The notes under the pieces were generated by a model. It was given only the letters and a program-made list of their open reading frames with translations. It searched no databases and was not told the DNA's origin. A program made the position numbers and the translations under genes. A stretch of DNA of 64,000 nt from SAR202 cluster bacterium (GTDB taxonomy: Bacteria; Chloroflexota; Dehalococcoidia; Lucifugimonadales; UBA2962): contig VFGV01000003.1 of NCBI GenBank assembly GCA_009392275.1, positions 28,759-92,758 on the forward strand. Direction: 5' to 3'. How positions within the stretch are numbered: position 1 is the stretch's first letter; each line of letters opens with the position of its first letter. This document shows positions 1-9,121 of the stretch, in pieces.

Positions 1-627
1 TGCATGCACAGCAACCAGACGACCTGTTCCTATTTCATTCTCAAACTCTTCTGCAAATACATCAAGAATTTCCGGTTTACTAATGTCATAACCTGATGCA
101 ATCGCGTGCTGAGTATCGATACACACCTTTAATCTAGGATTTTCTACTCTCGATATTAATTGACCGATCTCAGATAAATTTGATCCTATTTGCCCTCCGG
201 CACCTGCACTATTTTCTATTATAAGTAGCGAATCTTCCGGTGTCTTATCTAGTACAGTCTCTAAACAGTTCAATGCTTGATCTAAAATAGCTTCAAAACC
301 TGCACCTTTGTGACTGCCACAATGAAATATTACACCGTTTGCATTAAGTTGGTGGGCAGCGTTCATATGTTCAATTAATGATTTAACAGACTTTTCCAAT
401 AAGTCGGCGTCACCTCCTAAATTAACTAGATAGCTTCCATGAAGAAAAACGGGTATGTTATTTATTTCTTTCAGGAATTTATCTACCGAATCCGACTTCT
501 GTGATTTAAATGCCCATGCCCGTGGCGACGACGCAAATATTTGTATGCACTCAGCCTCTATTGCCATAGCGTTAGTGACTGCGTTGTGCACACCTCCAGA
601 AGTGGATACATGTGCTCCGATCTTCAT
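1..627 (-). CDS. nfo: Endonuclease IV (AP endonuclease family 2), C-terminus cut by window edge
   Basis: Base-excision repair enzyme that nicks DNA 5' of abasic sites, using three metal ions held in a TIM barrel. Only the first 209 residues are inside the window. Visible family marks are GAHVS (4-8), HGSYLVNLG (63-71), FHCGSHKG (from 101), ENSAGAGGQIG (138-148) and CIDTQHA (169-175). His63, His102, Glu138, Asp171, His174 and His208 correspond to metal ligands of the E. coli enzyme by motif alignment. I chose the ATG at 627 because it gives the canonical MKIGAHVS start and has a TGAGGAG ribosome site just upstream (631-640). The next gene upstream on this strand, secF, ends 112 nt away, so it may be an independent unit. 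The family call is secure. Confidence 0.95.
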   Translation of the reverse strand, partial: MKIGAHVSTSGGVHNAVTNAMAIEAECIQIFASSPRAWAFKSQKSDSVDKFLKEINNIPVFLHGSYLVNLGGDADLLEKSVKSLIEHMNAAHQLNANGVIFHCGSHKGAGFEAILDQALNCLETVLDKTPEDSLLIIENSAGAGGQIGSNLSEIGQLISRVENPRLKVCIDTQHAIASGYDISKPEILDVFAEEFENEIGTGRLVAVHA

Positions 628-739
628 AAATTACTCCTCAAGAAACGTAGGATAGTAGCCTTCCGATTTTAAACTGAAATGAATAAAAGTAACAAAGAGC
701 AGAAGTTTTTAGTGAAGCAAATTGAAAATATTTGTAAAC

Positions 740-1669
740 TTATTCCGAAGCAGGCAATCTACGCTTAGTTATTCTAGAGAACATTCTAGGAAAATCTTGT
801 TTCTCCCATGCAACAACAATTTGTGTAGCTACAGCAATAGAACTGTATGTGCCAACTAGTACGCCAATAATTAAGACCAAAAGGAAGGACTTTAACGTTG
901 GTCCTCCAAACAGCATTAATGCCAGCAAAGTCAACAATAGAGTCAGGCTTGTATTTATTGATCTACCGATTGTCTCTCCGATACTTAAATCAACATTAGC
1001 TTCTAAAGATCGATTAGGTGCGGATATAATATTTTCTCTCACTCTATCAAAAACAACGATAGTGTCGTTAACGCTATACCCAATTACAGTTAGTAACGCA
1101 ATTAAGAACATGGTATTAACTTCAACGTCTGCTACATAACCCAATATTGCAAAGATACCAATTATCACTCCTGCATCATGTAAAAGAGCGATTATTGCAG
1201 CAGCGCCGTACCTGAATGGCTTCGGAATATTTCGAAATGCCCACCATACATAAAAGAATATTCCAATAGCTGCTGCAAACAGAGCCCAAAAAGCTGCAAT
1301 GATAGTTTCCTGCGCAACCAGCGGGGAAACTATATCAAATGATAAAACATCGTAACCATTAGGAGATAAATCGGACTCTAAATATGAGAGTAAATCATCT
1401 TTTTCTGTCTCATTTAATTCTTTGGTTCGGATAAAAAATGTATTTTCACCAAAGTTTTGTACAGTCGCGTCAGAAATATCCATAGATTCTAGCGATGTTC
1501 TAATAGACTGTTGATCTGTTATATCGGCAAATTTCACAGTCATTGTACTGCCACCGGTAAAATCAATACCTGGATTAAGGCCAGGCGCGATGATCAAAAA
1601 CACAATGCCAGGAATTAATAATATAGCGGAGATTAAAAAACACCATCCTCTTTTTGCAGCTATATTCAA
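740..1669 (-). CDS. secF: Protein translocase subunit SecF
   Basis: Membrane partner of SecD in the SecDF complex, which uses the proton gradient to pull exported proteins through SecYEG. The 309 residues show one N-terminal membrane helix (about 10-30), the GIDFTGG motif at 34-40, a periplasmic domain (about 45-125) and five C-terminal helices with the NDTIVVFDRVREN motif typical of SecF. Length is normal for the family. The start is a TTG at 1669 with GGAG 8 nt upstream. It lies 18 nt downstream of secD on the same strand, so the two are surely co-transcribed, as is usual. Call secure; start moderately sure. Confidence 0.95.
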   Translation of the reverse strand: MNIAAKRGWCFLISAILLIPGIVFLIIAPGLNPGIDFTGGSTMTVKFADITDQQSIRTSLESMDISDATVQNFGENTFFIRTKELNETEKDDLLSYLESDLSPNGYDVLSFDIVSPLVAQETIIAAFWALFAAAIGIFFYVWWAFRNIPKPFRYGAAAIIALLHDAGVIIGIFAILGYVADVEVNTMFLIALLTVIGYSVNDTIVVFDRVRENIISAPNRSLEANVDLSIGETIGRSINTSLTLLLTLLALMLFGGPTLKSFLLVLIIGVLVGTYSSIAVATQIVVAWEKQDFPRMFSRITKRRLPASE

Positions 1670-1687
1670 ATCATGTCTCCTTCGAAT

Positions 1688-3586
1688 TTAATCATTGCTC
1701 TTCGGCAAAAATTTCTTGCCTACTGGTACGAACCAGTCCGTCCTGCGAGATATTGCTAAAGTAGCAACCAATCTCAAAAATGTCCTGCTAATTGTGATTG
1801 CAGAAAACATGCTTATCAAAACTCCAATTGCTAGTGTCGCAGCAAATCCTTGAACTATTGAGGCGCCTAAAGTGTCTGCAAACCAAAATAAGATAATACA
1901 AGTAATCAAAGTGGATACATTTCCATCTCTAATAGCAGGCCAGGCCCTATTGAAGCCTACATTTATTGAGGTTAATAGGGTGCGACCAGACCGCAATTCG
2001 TCTTTCATGCGCTCAAAAATCAAAATATTAGCGTCAACCGCCATGCCGACCGATAATATTGCAGCTGCAACACCTGACAAAGTCAGGGTTACAGGAATCA
2101 ATTTAAACACAGTAATTAAAAAGCTTGCATAGAGTATTAAAGCAATACCAGCTATCAAGCCGGGAACCCGATAATACAAAATCATGAAAATAATAACTAA
2201 CAATAAACCTATTGAACCCGCAACTACGCTTTTCTTTAATGAATCTGCGCCCAATATTGCATCCACATCCCTCTCTTGTATTAATTCAATAGGTATAGGC
2301 AATCTTCCTGCTTCAAGCAATTGCGCTATATCTCTTACTCTATCAGGGGTGAAATCACGACCTTCTATATAGGCTGATCCTCCCGTAATCACCTGATTGA
2401 CTCCTGGAGCAATTAACTCTTCTTCATCTAAGAAAATAGCCAATCTATCATCCGTATTTAGGAGGTCCCTGGTCAATTCGCCGAATCTTTTAGCTCCTTG
2501 AGCATTAAATTCTATGTTTACAATAGGTGCCCCAGTAGTCTGATGTGTGCCAGCATATGCTCTAGACAGATCGTCTCCAGTTAATCCCACGTCTTCATCA
2601 ATGGCACCTATTATTTCAACCAGATCAAATCCAATTTGAGGTCCAAATAATTCATTAGTTTTATCAATTGAGGGAGCTATGGGTTGGCCAATACCAGTGA
2701 TCAATGCCATAGCGAACATGTTAGTTTCTGGTACACGCGCCACTAATTGGAGCGGCAACTCAACGGTTCTAATTTCGTTCCCTCCACTTATCGATACTTG
2801 CAATCTATTTACTGTATATTGACTCTTAAGACCTGAAGCATAAGCCAATGTTGATTCAATCATTCTTTGAATGACTGAATCTAATGTTTCCGCTGCTTTA
2901 TCATCAAGTTCGATGACTAGAAAAGATATTTCTTGAAAATTATCGTTTTCTGAAGGCTCAGAGTCAGGCTCCATTGTACTTTGAACATCATCATTCACCA
3001 CGGTGTCGGCAGTTGAAGTGGCTACAATTTGCTCCATTTCGGTCGATGATGTGGGAAGATCGGCCAAAGGGTTGTCTGCAATTTCTATCACTTCACCGGC
3101 TTCATCAATTACTGACTCGGGAAATTGTCCAATGTATGAATCAACAATAGAAGATGAATTTAACTCCACAGGAACCGAAACATCTACTTGTCGGTGCTTG
3201 AATTCCAATCGCGCCGTTTCGCCAATTATAGTCTTTGCTCTAGCAGGATCTGAAACACCTGGTAATTGAACTAACAAGCGATCCTCACCCAATAATTGGA
3301 TCACCGGTTCTCCCAATCCTGTTTCATTAACCCTTCGATCAATAATTCTTCTCAAAGAATCCATTTGATCTTCAGTTGGCTGTATCTTCTCACCTAACGC
3401 ATCTTCTAAACTAGCTTGGTATACAAGGTGACTACCTCCTTGTAAGTCCAGGCCGAGTTGCAGTCCGAGTGGGTTATCGCTTACTCTTTCGAATCCACCT
3501 AATCTTATGTTTTGAAAACCAAGTGTTAGGCCAGAAATTACTATTAACGCTGTTATAACTAAAATTGTTACGAAATATCTACGCAA
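1688..3586 (-). CDS. secD: Protein translocase subunit SecD
   Basis: SecDF subunit with a large extracytoplasmic domain and six membrane helices. The N-terminal helix is followed by GLDLQGGSHL, the SecD signature; the C-terminal half carries AVDANILIFERMKDE, the conserved transmembrane RND-like motif. An acidic, Ser/Thr-rich low-complexity stretch of about 45 residues (around 185-230) interrupts the periplasmic part and makes the protein longer than many SecDs. The frame opens at a TTG at 3598, but that codon has no ribosome site. A second TTG at 3586 has GGAG 6 nt upstream and yields a normal short N-terminus, so I prefer 3586. It follows the CCA-adding enzyme gene by a short gap and precedes secF. 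Confidence 0.94.
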   Translation of the reverse strand: MRRYFVTILVITALIVISGLTLGFQNIRLGGFERVSDNPLGLQLGLDLQGGSHLVYQASLEDALGEKIQPTEDQMDSLRRIIDRRVNETGLGEPVIQLLGEDRLLVQLPGVSDPARAKTIIGETARLEFKHRQVDVSVPVELNSSSIVDSYIGQFPESVIDEAGEVIEIADNPLADLPTSSTEMEQIVATSTADTVVNDDVQSTMEPDSEPSENDNFQEISFLVIELDDKAAETLDSVIQRMIESTLAYASGLKSQYTVNRLQVSISGGNEIRTVELPLQLVARVPETNMFAMALITGIGQPIAPSIDKTNELFGPQIGFDLVEIIGAIDEDVGLTGDDLSRAYAGTHQTTGAPIVNIEFNAQGAKRFGELTRDLLNTDDRLAIFLDEEELIAPGVNQVITGGSAYIEGRDFTPDRVRDIAQLLEAGRLPIPIELIQERDVDAILGADSLKKSVVAGSIGLLLVIIFMILYYRVPGLIAGIALILYASFLITVFKLIPVTLTLSGVAAAILSVGMAVDANILIFERMKDELRSGRTLLTSINVGFNRAWPAIRDGNVSTLITCIILFWFADTLGASIVQGFAATLAIGVLISMFSAITISRTFLRLVATLAISRRTDWFVPVGKKFLPKSND

Positions 3587-3622
3587 CGAATTCTCCAATC
3601 TATTTGTTTTAAACTATAAATT

Positions 3623-5119
3623 TTACTTACTATCATTCTTTATTAATGTCCTCGCAAAATCTATAGCTTCTCTGCGAGTATTGATCTCTCCTGCCGCATA
3701 AGATTCTCCAATCAAATCAATAAGTTTACCAACAACAGGGCCAGGCTCTAAACCCAATTCAGACATTAAATCATATCCGTTTACTATTCGAAGATACATA
3801 TCTGGATCATCTTTTTGCTTATTATTTAAAATTACAGATGCCACTTTGCAATGGCGTTCCCAGTCGGACAAGTCAAAACTGGATTCTAATATCTTATCTC
3901 CTTTTGCAGCCATGTAATCAGATAGATTCAGGTAAATAGTATCAATAGATACATCTTTTAAGTCTCGATAATACCGATAAATTGCTTTCTTCGATGGCAT
4001 CAAACCCTTAGGAGCCAACTGACTTGGTCTCAGGTGATGCTTAACTATATCACTTACATATTCGGAAGCTTTTTTACTGAACCTCAACCGATCCATTATA
4101 GCCTGTGAAGTTTCTGCACCCAAGTTCCCATGTCCTAAAAATCGTATTCTGCCATTATTTTCAATCGTTTTAGTTTGTGGCTTAGCTATATCATGTAACA
4201 AAGCCGCAAGCTTAAGAAAGGTCGACCTGGACGCGCCATCAGCCAAATTTTGCTGGAAAAAAGTGTCCCATTTATCGAATCGCGGAACCAATTTGACTGC
4301 CGGGCTATCTGTACTATCACTTAAAATCAATTCCAGCATTCCAGGAGTTTCTACAGAGTGTCTAAACACATCGTAAAAATGTTCATTAGGCTGTGAAATG
4401 CCTTTACAGCTATCTAGTTCTGGAATTATTACTGAAAGTAAATTCAAACTATCCAATTTGTATAAAGAAGAAGATATATTAGGAGAGGCTAAAATTTTTA
4501 ACAATTCGTCACGAATACGCTCATTAGAAACATTTGATAGTAAACCACTATGCTTTTTTATCCACTCCTCCGTATTATGATCGATTACAAACCCTAGTTG
4601 CACTGAAAGTCTAATCCCTCTCAACATTCTTATTGGATCAGATTTAAATGCCCCTTCAGATGTGGCTCTTATCAAGCTATTTTGGAGATCAATAAATCCA
4701 TTGGTTGGGTCAATAAGTTTTGATTTAGTATCGCTTTCTAATTGAGTTAAACTGACCGCTATTGCATCAATAGTAAAATCTCTTTCGATCAGATTGTTTT
4801 CAATAGGTTTTGAATTATCAATATGGGTAATATCTACGGTCAAATTATTGTTTTCAAAAACAATTCGGTCGATATTACGTCCAGCATCAAGTGATATGCG
4901 TTTACCTTTAAGCGCCTCGGCCAATCGTGAACTTACGTGGGTATCTGGCGACATAACTATAACGTCTAAGTCTTGAGTAAAACGATTTAGGCAGGCATCC
5001 CTGACCGCACCCCCAACTAAATAAGCTTGTATTCCATGCGTAATAAAAAAGCGTTTTATATCTAAAACGTTACTACCAAAACTGGATGTTGATATATATA
5101 TTTCTCTTAAGTTATTCAT
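3623..5119 (-). CDS. cca: CCA tRNA nucleotidyltransferase / poly(A) polymerase family protein with HD domain
   Basis: Class II nucleotidyltransferase that adds or repairs the 3' CCA of tRNAs, or a related poly(A) polymerase. The 498-residue protein has the head-domain motif LVGGAVRD (34-41) and the metal-binding DLD (50-52), the RRD-like RDFTIDAIA segment and neck motifs. A C-terminal HD domain follows, with LLHDIAKP around 311-318 and KHHLRP further on. The HD domain resembles E. coli-type CCA enzymes. One tRNA in this window (Phe) lacks an encoded CCA, so the activity is needed. It sits upstream of secD with a 36-nt gap to the preferred secD start. CCA-adding versus A-adding specificity cannot be decided by eye. 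Confidence 0.85.
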   Translation of the reverse strand: MNNLREIYISTSSFGSNVLDIKRFFITHGIQAYLVGGAVRDACLNRFTQDLDVIVMSPDTHVSSRLAEALKGKRISLDAGRNIDRIVFENNNLTVDITHIDNSKPIENNLIERDFTIDAIAVSLTQLESDTKSKLIDPTNGFIDLQNSLIRATSEGAFKSDPIRMLRGIRLSVQLGFVIDHNTEEWIKKHSGLLSNVSNERIRDELLKILASPNISSSLYKLDSLNLLSVIIPELDSCKGISQPNEHFYDVFRHSVETPGMLELILSDSTDSPAVKLVPRFDKWDTFFQQNLADGASRSTFLKLAALLHDIAKPQTKTIENNGRIRFLGHGNLGAETSQAIMDRLRFSKKASEYVSDIVKHHLRPSQLAPKGLMPSKKAIYRYYRDLKDVSIDTIYLNLSDYMAAKGDKILESSFDLSDWERHCKVASVILNNKQKDDPDMYLRIVNGYDLMSELGLEPGPVVGKLIDLIGESYAAGEINTRREAIDFARTLIKNDSK

Positions 5120-5209
5120 TATCTATATTTAGGGAGGTTTTTAATGAAGTAATTATATTGACCTAAGGCACACCGAACTCAAATTAATCCAGTATCCAGA
5201 TGTGTGTAT

Positions 5210-5779
5210 TTACTGTGGCTTTATTTCTGATTGCGAGTGAGTATGAAAATGTTCAACATCATCAGTTTGCAGAGTTGTTTGATCTGGACGAATTGTCGAA
5301 TTATACTCCTCTGGGCTTATAGAACGAAGTTTTTCATGTTCTGCCAAATGATCCATATATAGTATGCCATTAAGATGATCCACTTCATGCTCTAGCACCT
5401 GTGCAAGCAACGAATCAGCTTTAATACGAATCATTTTGGACTGCAGATCTAACGCACGGAATTTAACCCATATTGACCTCTCCACAGTGCCGACATAGCC
5501 TGGCACACTAAGGCATCCTTCTTCAACCATTCGAGATCCTTCCCTGTAAATGATTTCAGGATTAATATATATACGTGCTTCTTCCTCAGGAATCTGAACT
5601 ACAATTAACCTCTTTAGCACACCAACCTGGTTAGCCGCGAGCCCAACTCCTCCAGCATCATTCATCGTATCAATCATGTCATATGACAAACGTTTTATAG
5701 AGCCGTCAATTGTTTTAATTTTACGAGCTTTTTGACGTAAAATTTTGTTTGGAAACGTGATTATTGGAAGAATAGCCAT
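5210..5779 (-). CDS. def: Peptide deformylase
   Basis: Removes the formyl group from the initiator methionine of nascent proteins; a cytosolic metal enzyme. All three motifs are intact: GVGLAANQ (44-51), EGCLS (87-91, metal ligand Cys89) and HEVDH (131-135, two His ligands and catalytic Glu). The 189-residue length includes a tail of about 40 residues after the last motif. ATG at 5779 gives a standard N-terminus. It is the first gene of the minus-strand run def-cca-secD-secF, and divergent from the transporter at 5999, so a promoter should lie in the 219-nt spacer. Confidence 0.96.
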   Translation of the reverse strand: MAILPIITFPNKILRQKARKIKTIDGSIKRLSYDMIDTMNDAGGVGLAANQVGVLKRLIVVQIPEEEARIYINPEIIYREGSRMVEEGCLSVPGYVGTVERSIWVKFRALDLQSKMIRIKADSLLAQVLEHEVDHLNGILYMDHLAEHEKLRSISPEEYNSTIRPDQTTLQTDDVEHFHTHSQSEIKPQ

Positions 5780-5998
5780 TTACGTTGTGCCCTGATAAAT
5801 TTTAAGCTTCTGTGGAAATTGATTATTTCTTGAAGAAGTTATTAGGTGATTATACCAGTAGAAAAGACATGATATACGTGAATTACTCATTTTCAGATTA
5901 TACCGAGCGAATATGGTAATAATTACAAATACAATAAACAGATAGCGCTGTTAAAATAAATTTTCGTCAATTCAAATTATTGGGGAATACTAAACAGA

Positions 5999-7309
5999 AT
6001 GATCATCGCAGCAGTGATTTTTGGTATTACATATATGGCAATAGCTATGAGTCGTATACCAAGTGCAATTATAGCTATTATTGGCGCGACTGCTATGGTA
6101 ACAGCATTAGCAATTGTGTCTGACTTCTCTCCTCATGAAGCTTTAAGTTACGTTGATTTAGAAGTTATATTCTTGTTAGCTGGAATGATGGTATTAGCCG
6201 ATGTAATGTCGCGAACTGGAGCATTCGAATGGGCAGCCCGCCAAGGAGCTCGTGTTGTAAAGGGCAATGGTTTCTTCCTAATCATTTTGCTATCTCTTAT
6301 AACTGCAGTAGGATCCGCTTTGCTAGATAACGTAACCACGGTTGTTATTATGGTTCCGATTACGCTAAGTCTTTGCAAAAGTTTGGATCTCAACCCTATT
6401 CCCTTCCTATTAGCCGAAGTATATGCTTCTAATATTGGAGGCACAGCCACAATAGTTGGAGACCCGCCCAACATTATTGTTGCTAGCCAAGCAAACATAT
6501 CATTCTCCGAATTTTTCATTAACATGGCTCCTGTTTCTGCGTTATCATTATGCGCTTTATTTGCTTTGCTATATTTTTGGTTTAAAGATGGAGTCAAGGT
6601 TAGCCCACAAAAAAAAGACCAACTAATATCGGAGACTCAATCTGATTTAATTAAAGACCCAAATTTATTGAAGAAGAGTTTATTTGTTTTCTCTTTAACA
6701 ATAATTGGTTTTTTCTTTGCCGACCAGATCGGAATAAGCCCTGCATTTGTGGCAATGGGTGGAGCTGCGCTAGTGTTATTAGTAAGTGGCTTAAACCCAG
6801 CAGAGGTACTTAAGGAAGTTGAATGGACGACACTTTGCTTTTTCGCGGGTCTCTTTATGCTGGTAGGCGGTCTCGAGCATGTTGGCATTATAGACAGGAT
6901 AAGCGAGTGGATTGTAAGTTTATCTGCAAACTCCGATGGTACTATCACACAGGATTCAGAGCGAAATTTGAGCATCATAATGGTATGGCTTAGCGGAGGT
7001 CTGTCAGCATTTATTGATAACATACCATTTGCAACAACTATGACTCCAGTAGTAAGTGATTTGCTTAGCAATAACGAATCTCTGACATCAAGTGGATCGA
7101 CTAATCCTTTATGGTGGGCCTTAACCCTAGGCGCAGATCTAGGAGGTAACTTTACTATAGTTGGCGCTTCTGCAAACGTTGTTGTTTTCACAGTTGCAAG
7201 GGCCAGCGGATATCCGATTAGTTTCTTTCAGTTTTTTAAGTACGGAGCCTTAATTTCCATTATCAGCTTAGCAATATCATGTGCCTATATATTGCTTAGA
7301 TATTACTAA
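5999..7309 (+). CDS. ArsB/NhaD-type (ion transporter superfamily) membrane transporter
   Basis: Polytopic inner-membrane carrier of 436 residues with about 11-12 hydrophobic helices, related to arsenical pump ArsB, NhaD Na+/H+ antiporters and CitM-like permeases. Typical marks are the LLDNVTTVVIMVPIT segment, the hairpin-loop NIGGTATIVGDPPNIIV and the second repeat GADLGGNFTIVGASANVV, the pair of inverted repeats of this fold. A GGGGAA ribosome site lies 11 nt before ATG 5999. Substrate cannot be read from sequence; there is no ars operon or regulator nearby, so Na+/H+ or anion transport is as likely as arsenite. It stands alone between divergent def and convergent mutL. Confidence 0.85.
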   Translation: MIIAAVIFGITYMAIAMSRIPSAIIAIIGATAMVTALAIVSDFSPHEALSYVDLEVIFLLAGMMVLADVMSRTGAFEWAARQGARVVKGNGFFLIILLSLITAVGSALLDNVTTVVIMVPITLSLCKSLDLNPIPFLLAEVYASNIGGTATIVGDPPNIIVASQANISFSEFFINMAPVSALSLCALFALLYFWFKDGVKVSPQKKDQLISETQSDLIKDPNLLKKSLFVFSLTIIGFFFADQIGISPAFVAMGGAALVLLVSGLNPAEVLKEVEWTTLCFFAGLFMLVGGLEHVGIIDRISEWIVSLSANSDGTITQDSERNLSIIMVWLSGGLSAFIDNIPFATTMTPVVSDLLSNNESLTSSGSTNPLWWALTLGADLGGNFTIVGASANVVVFTVARASGYPISFFQFFKYGALISIISLAISCAYILLRYY

Positions 7310-7326
7310 TTGAATCTAATCTGAAA

Positions 7327-9057
7327 CTATCGACGTCCGAACTGACTCTCAAGATAATTACTATTCAGGTGAATCACTGTAGGTCTTCCATGAGCACATG
7401 TTTGGGGTTCTTTACATATTTCCAGTGATTTAATAAGTTCTTGCATTTCCACTAAAGACAACGTCTTTCCCGCCCGAACAGCTGCATGACATGCAATAGT
7501 CTTGACTGCTGCATCTCGACGATCGTCAACATTTTCACGTAATAGATTGGTTATAACATCAATAAATCCATCCTTTGGATCACTGGAATTAAATATAGTG
7601 GGCACGCCTCTTAAAATATAAGAGGAATCTCCAAAATGCTCAAAAACAAAGCCAATATCACTGAGTAAATCTGTAATGGAATCCATTGAATCAATTAAGT
7701 GGGACTCCAAATCCACAACGACACTATCTAATAAGGCTTGAGAAGCCGATGTATTTACACCACTTAAAAAATCCTCATAGAGAACCCTTTCATGAGCTGC
7801 ATGCTGATCTATAACATAAATCCCATCCGGACCTTCATTCACAATATAAGTATTTTTAACCTGACCTAAAACCCGCAATAATGGCAAAACTTTGACATGG
7901 GAAAATTGGCTGTCGGTGTCAATAGTATGATGTTGAATCATAGATTCCAGAATATTTGTCGTTCGATTTTCTGAAGATTTCAAATTGGAAGTCCAAAATG
8001 ATCCGGATCTTGCAACATTTTCTGAAAACTTTTTACTAACTTCGTATGTTGTCGGTGTAGGTATGCCAGATTCTTCTATCAAGGTTTGGCGAATGCTTTG
8101 ATGCACAGCACTAAATACAGCACTGGAATCTAAAAACCTAACCTCAGTTTTAGCTGGATGAACATTTACATCAACCTCAGCAGGGTTTAGTTTTATGTCG
8201 ATAACACATACTGGAAACTTTCGTTCAGGCAACAAATTATGGTATCCCTGTGTTACAGCCTGATTCAAAAGAGGACTTGAAATCCACCTGCCATTCACAA
8301 AAATGTGGATATTGGCACGATTTGATCTATTTATTTTTGTCGAGCTAATCAAACCCTGAACATTTATGTCATTACCAGTGAAGTTTTTTATCGGAATCAT
8401 ATTTTCGGATAATTCAACACCATATATACCAGTAAAAGCATCAATTAATTGCCCATTACCTGGAGTGATAAACTTGTTTTTGCCTCCTAGAGTTAAATTC
8501 CAAGCGACATCGGGATATGCCAGAGCATATTTTGAACATAAATTAACGATCTTGGAAGATTCGGCTCCTGGCGACCTTAAGAATTTTCTTCTGGCAGGAA
8601 AATTCGCAAACAGATTTGACACTGTTATAGACGTTCCTAATGGAGATCCCTGATCTGTAATATTTACAATATCTCCTTCAATCAAATGAATCTTTGTTCC
8701 TATATCTTGAGTAACCGGGCGTGAAATCATTGTGGTATCGGATACAGCTGATATGCTAGCTAGTGCCTCACCTCTAAAACCGAGTGTCCTTATCTGATCT
8801 AGCCCTTCAATAGTTTGTAATTTACTGGTTGCAAACCTATGAAATGCTAATGCCATTTGGGCAGACGAAATTCCCTGGCCGTCATCAACAACTTGTATAG
8901 TCTGAATACCGCCATGCTGGACGATGACATCCACTCTTTTTGAGCCTGCATCAAGAGAGTTTTCAATTAACTCCTTAACTATAGATACGGGCCGTTCTAC
9001 TACCTCACCTGCAGCTATTAGAGAAGATACACCTTTATCAAGAATATTTATAATCAT
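7327..9057 (-). CDS. mutL: DNA mismatch repair protein MutL (endonuclease type)
   Basis: Links MutS mismatch recognition to strand incision. The N-terminal GHKL ATPase has GEVVERP (17-23), ELIENSLDAG (29-38), DDGQGI and GFRGEALASI. The C-terminal dimer domain carries DQHAAHERVLYE (around 420), matching the DQHAxxExxxxE metal motif of nicking MutLs, plus ACHAAVRAGK and CAHGRPT, so it should cut DNA itself in an organism lacking MutH. The frame stays open to 9162, but I use ATG 9057 because the canonical start (MIINILD) is there and the longer form would overlap the divergent gene at 9122. No ribosome site precedes it; a TATAAT lies 9 nt upstream. Confidence 0.95.
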   Translation of the reverse strand: MIINILDKGVSSLIAAGEVVERPVSIVKELIENSLDAGSKRVDVIVQHGGIQTIQVVDDGQGISSAQMALAFHRFATSKLQTIEGLDQIRTLGFRGEALASISAVSDTTMISRPVTQDIGTKIHLIEGDIVNITDQGSPLGTSITVSNLFANFPARRKFLRSPGAESSKIVNLCSKYALAYPDVAWNLTLGGKNKFITPGNGQLIDAFTGIYGVELSENMIPIKNFTGNDINVQGLISSTKINRSNRANIHIFVNGRWISSPLLNQAVTQGYHNLLPERKFPVCVIDIKLNPAEVDVNVHPAKTEVRFLDSSAVFSAVHQSIRQTLIEESGIPTPTTYEVSKKFSENVARSGSFWTSNLKSSENRTTNILESMIQHHTIDTDSQFSHVKVLPLLRVLGQVKNTYIVNEGPDGIYVIDQHAAHERVLYEDFLSGVNTSASQALLDSVVVDLESHLIDSMDSITDLLSDIGFVFEHFGDSSYILRGVPTIFNSSDPKDGFIDVITNLLRENVDDRRDAAVKTIACHAAVRAGKTLSLVEMQELIKSLEICKEPQTCAHGRPTVIHLNSNYLESQFGRR

Positions 9058-9066
9058 GTTAAGGCG

Positions 9067-9072
9067 ATTATA
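9067..9072 (-). promoter_or_regulatory. -10 TATAAT 9 nt before the mutL start
   Basis: Minus-strand TATAAT with a possible TTTACT -35 at an 18-nt spacing. Transcription would begin about 3 nt before ATG 9057, and no ribosome site is seen there. Confidence 0.4.
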
Positions 9073-9121
9073 CTGAAAATTCCATGTATCAGTAAAAATG
9101 TTAATTTTGTAAAATACATGA

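Noticed and set aside
1666..1674. ATG-ATT-TGA mini-frame just before the secF start
   Set aside because: Two sense codons only, with the ribosome site 2 nt away; likely chance overlap with the TTG start.
5848..5904. GATTATACC direct repeat in the def/transporter spacer
   Set aside because: The complementary strand contains TATAAT, but no -35 is placed for either copy, so promoter use is unproven.
6148..7191. Long antisense frames inside the transporter gene
   Set aside because: They are in the complement of a clear membrane protein and have no family features.
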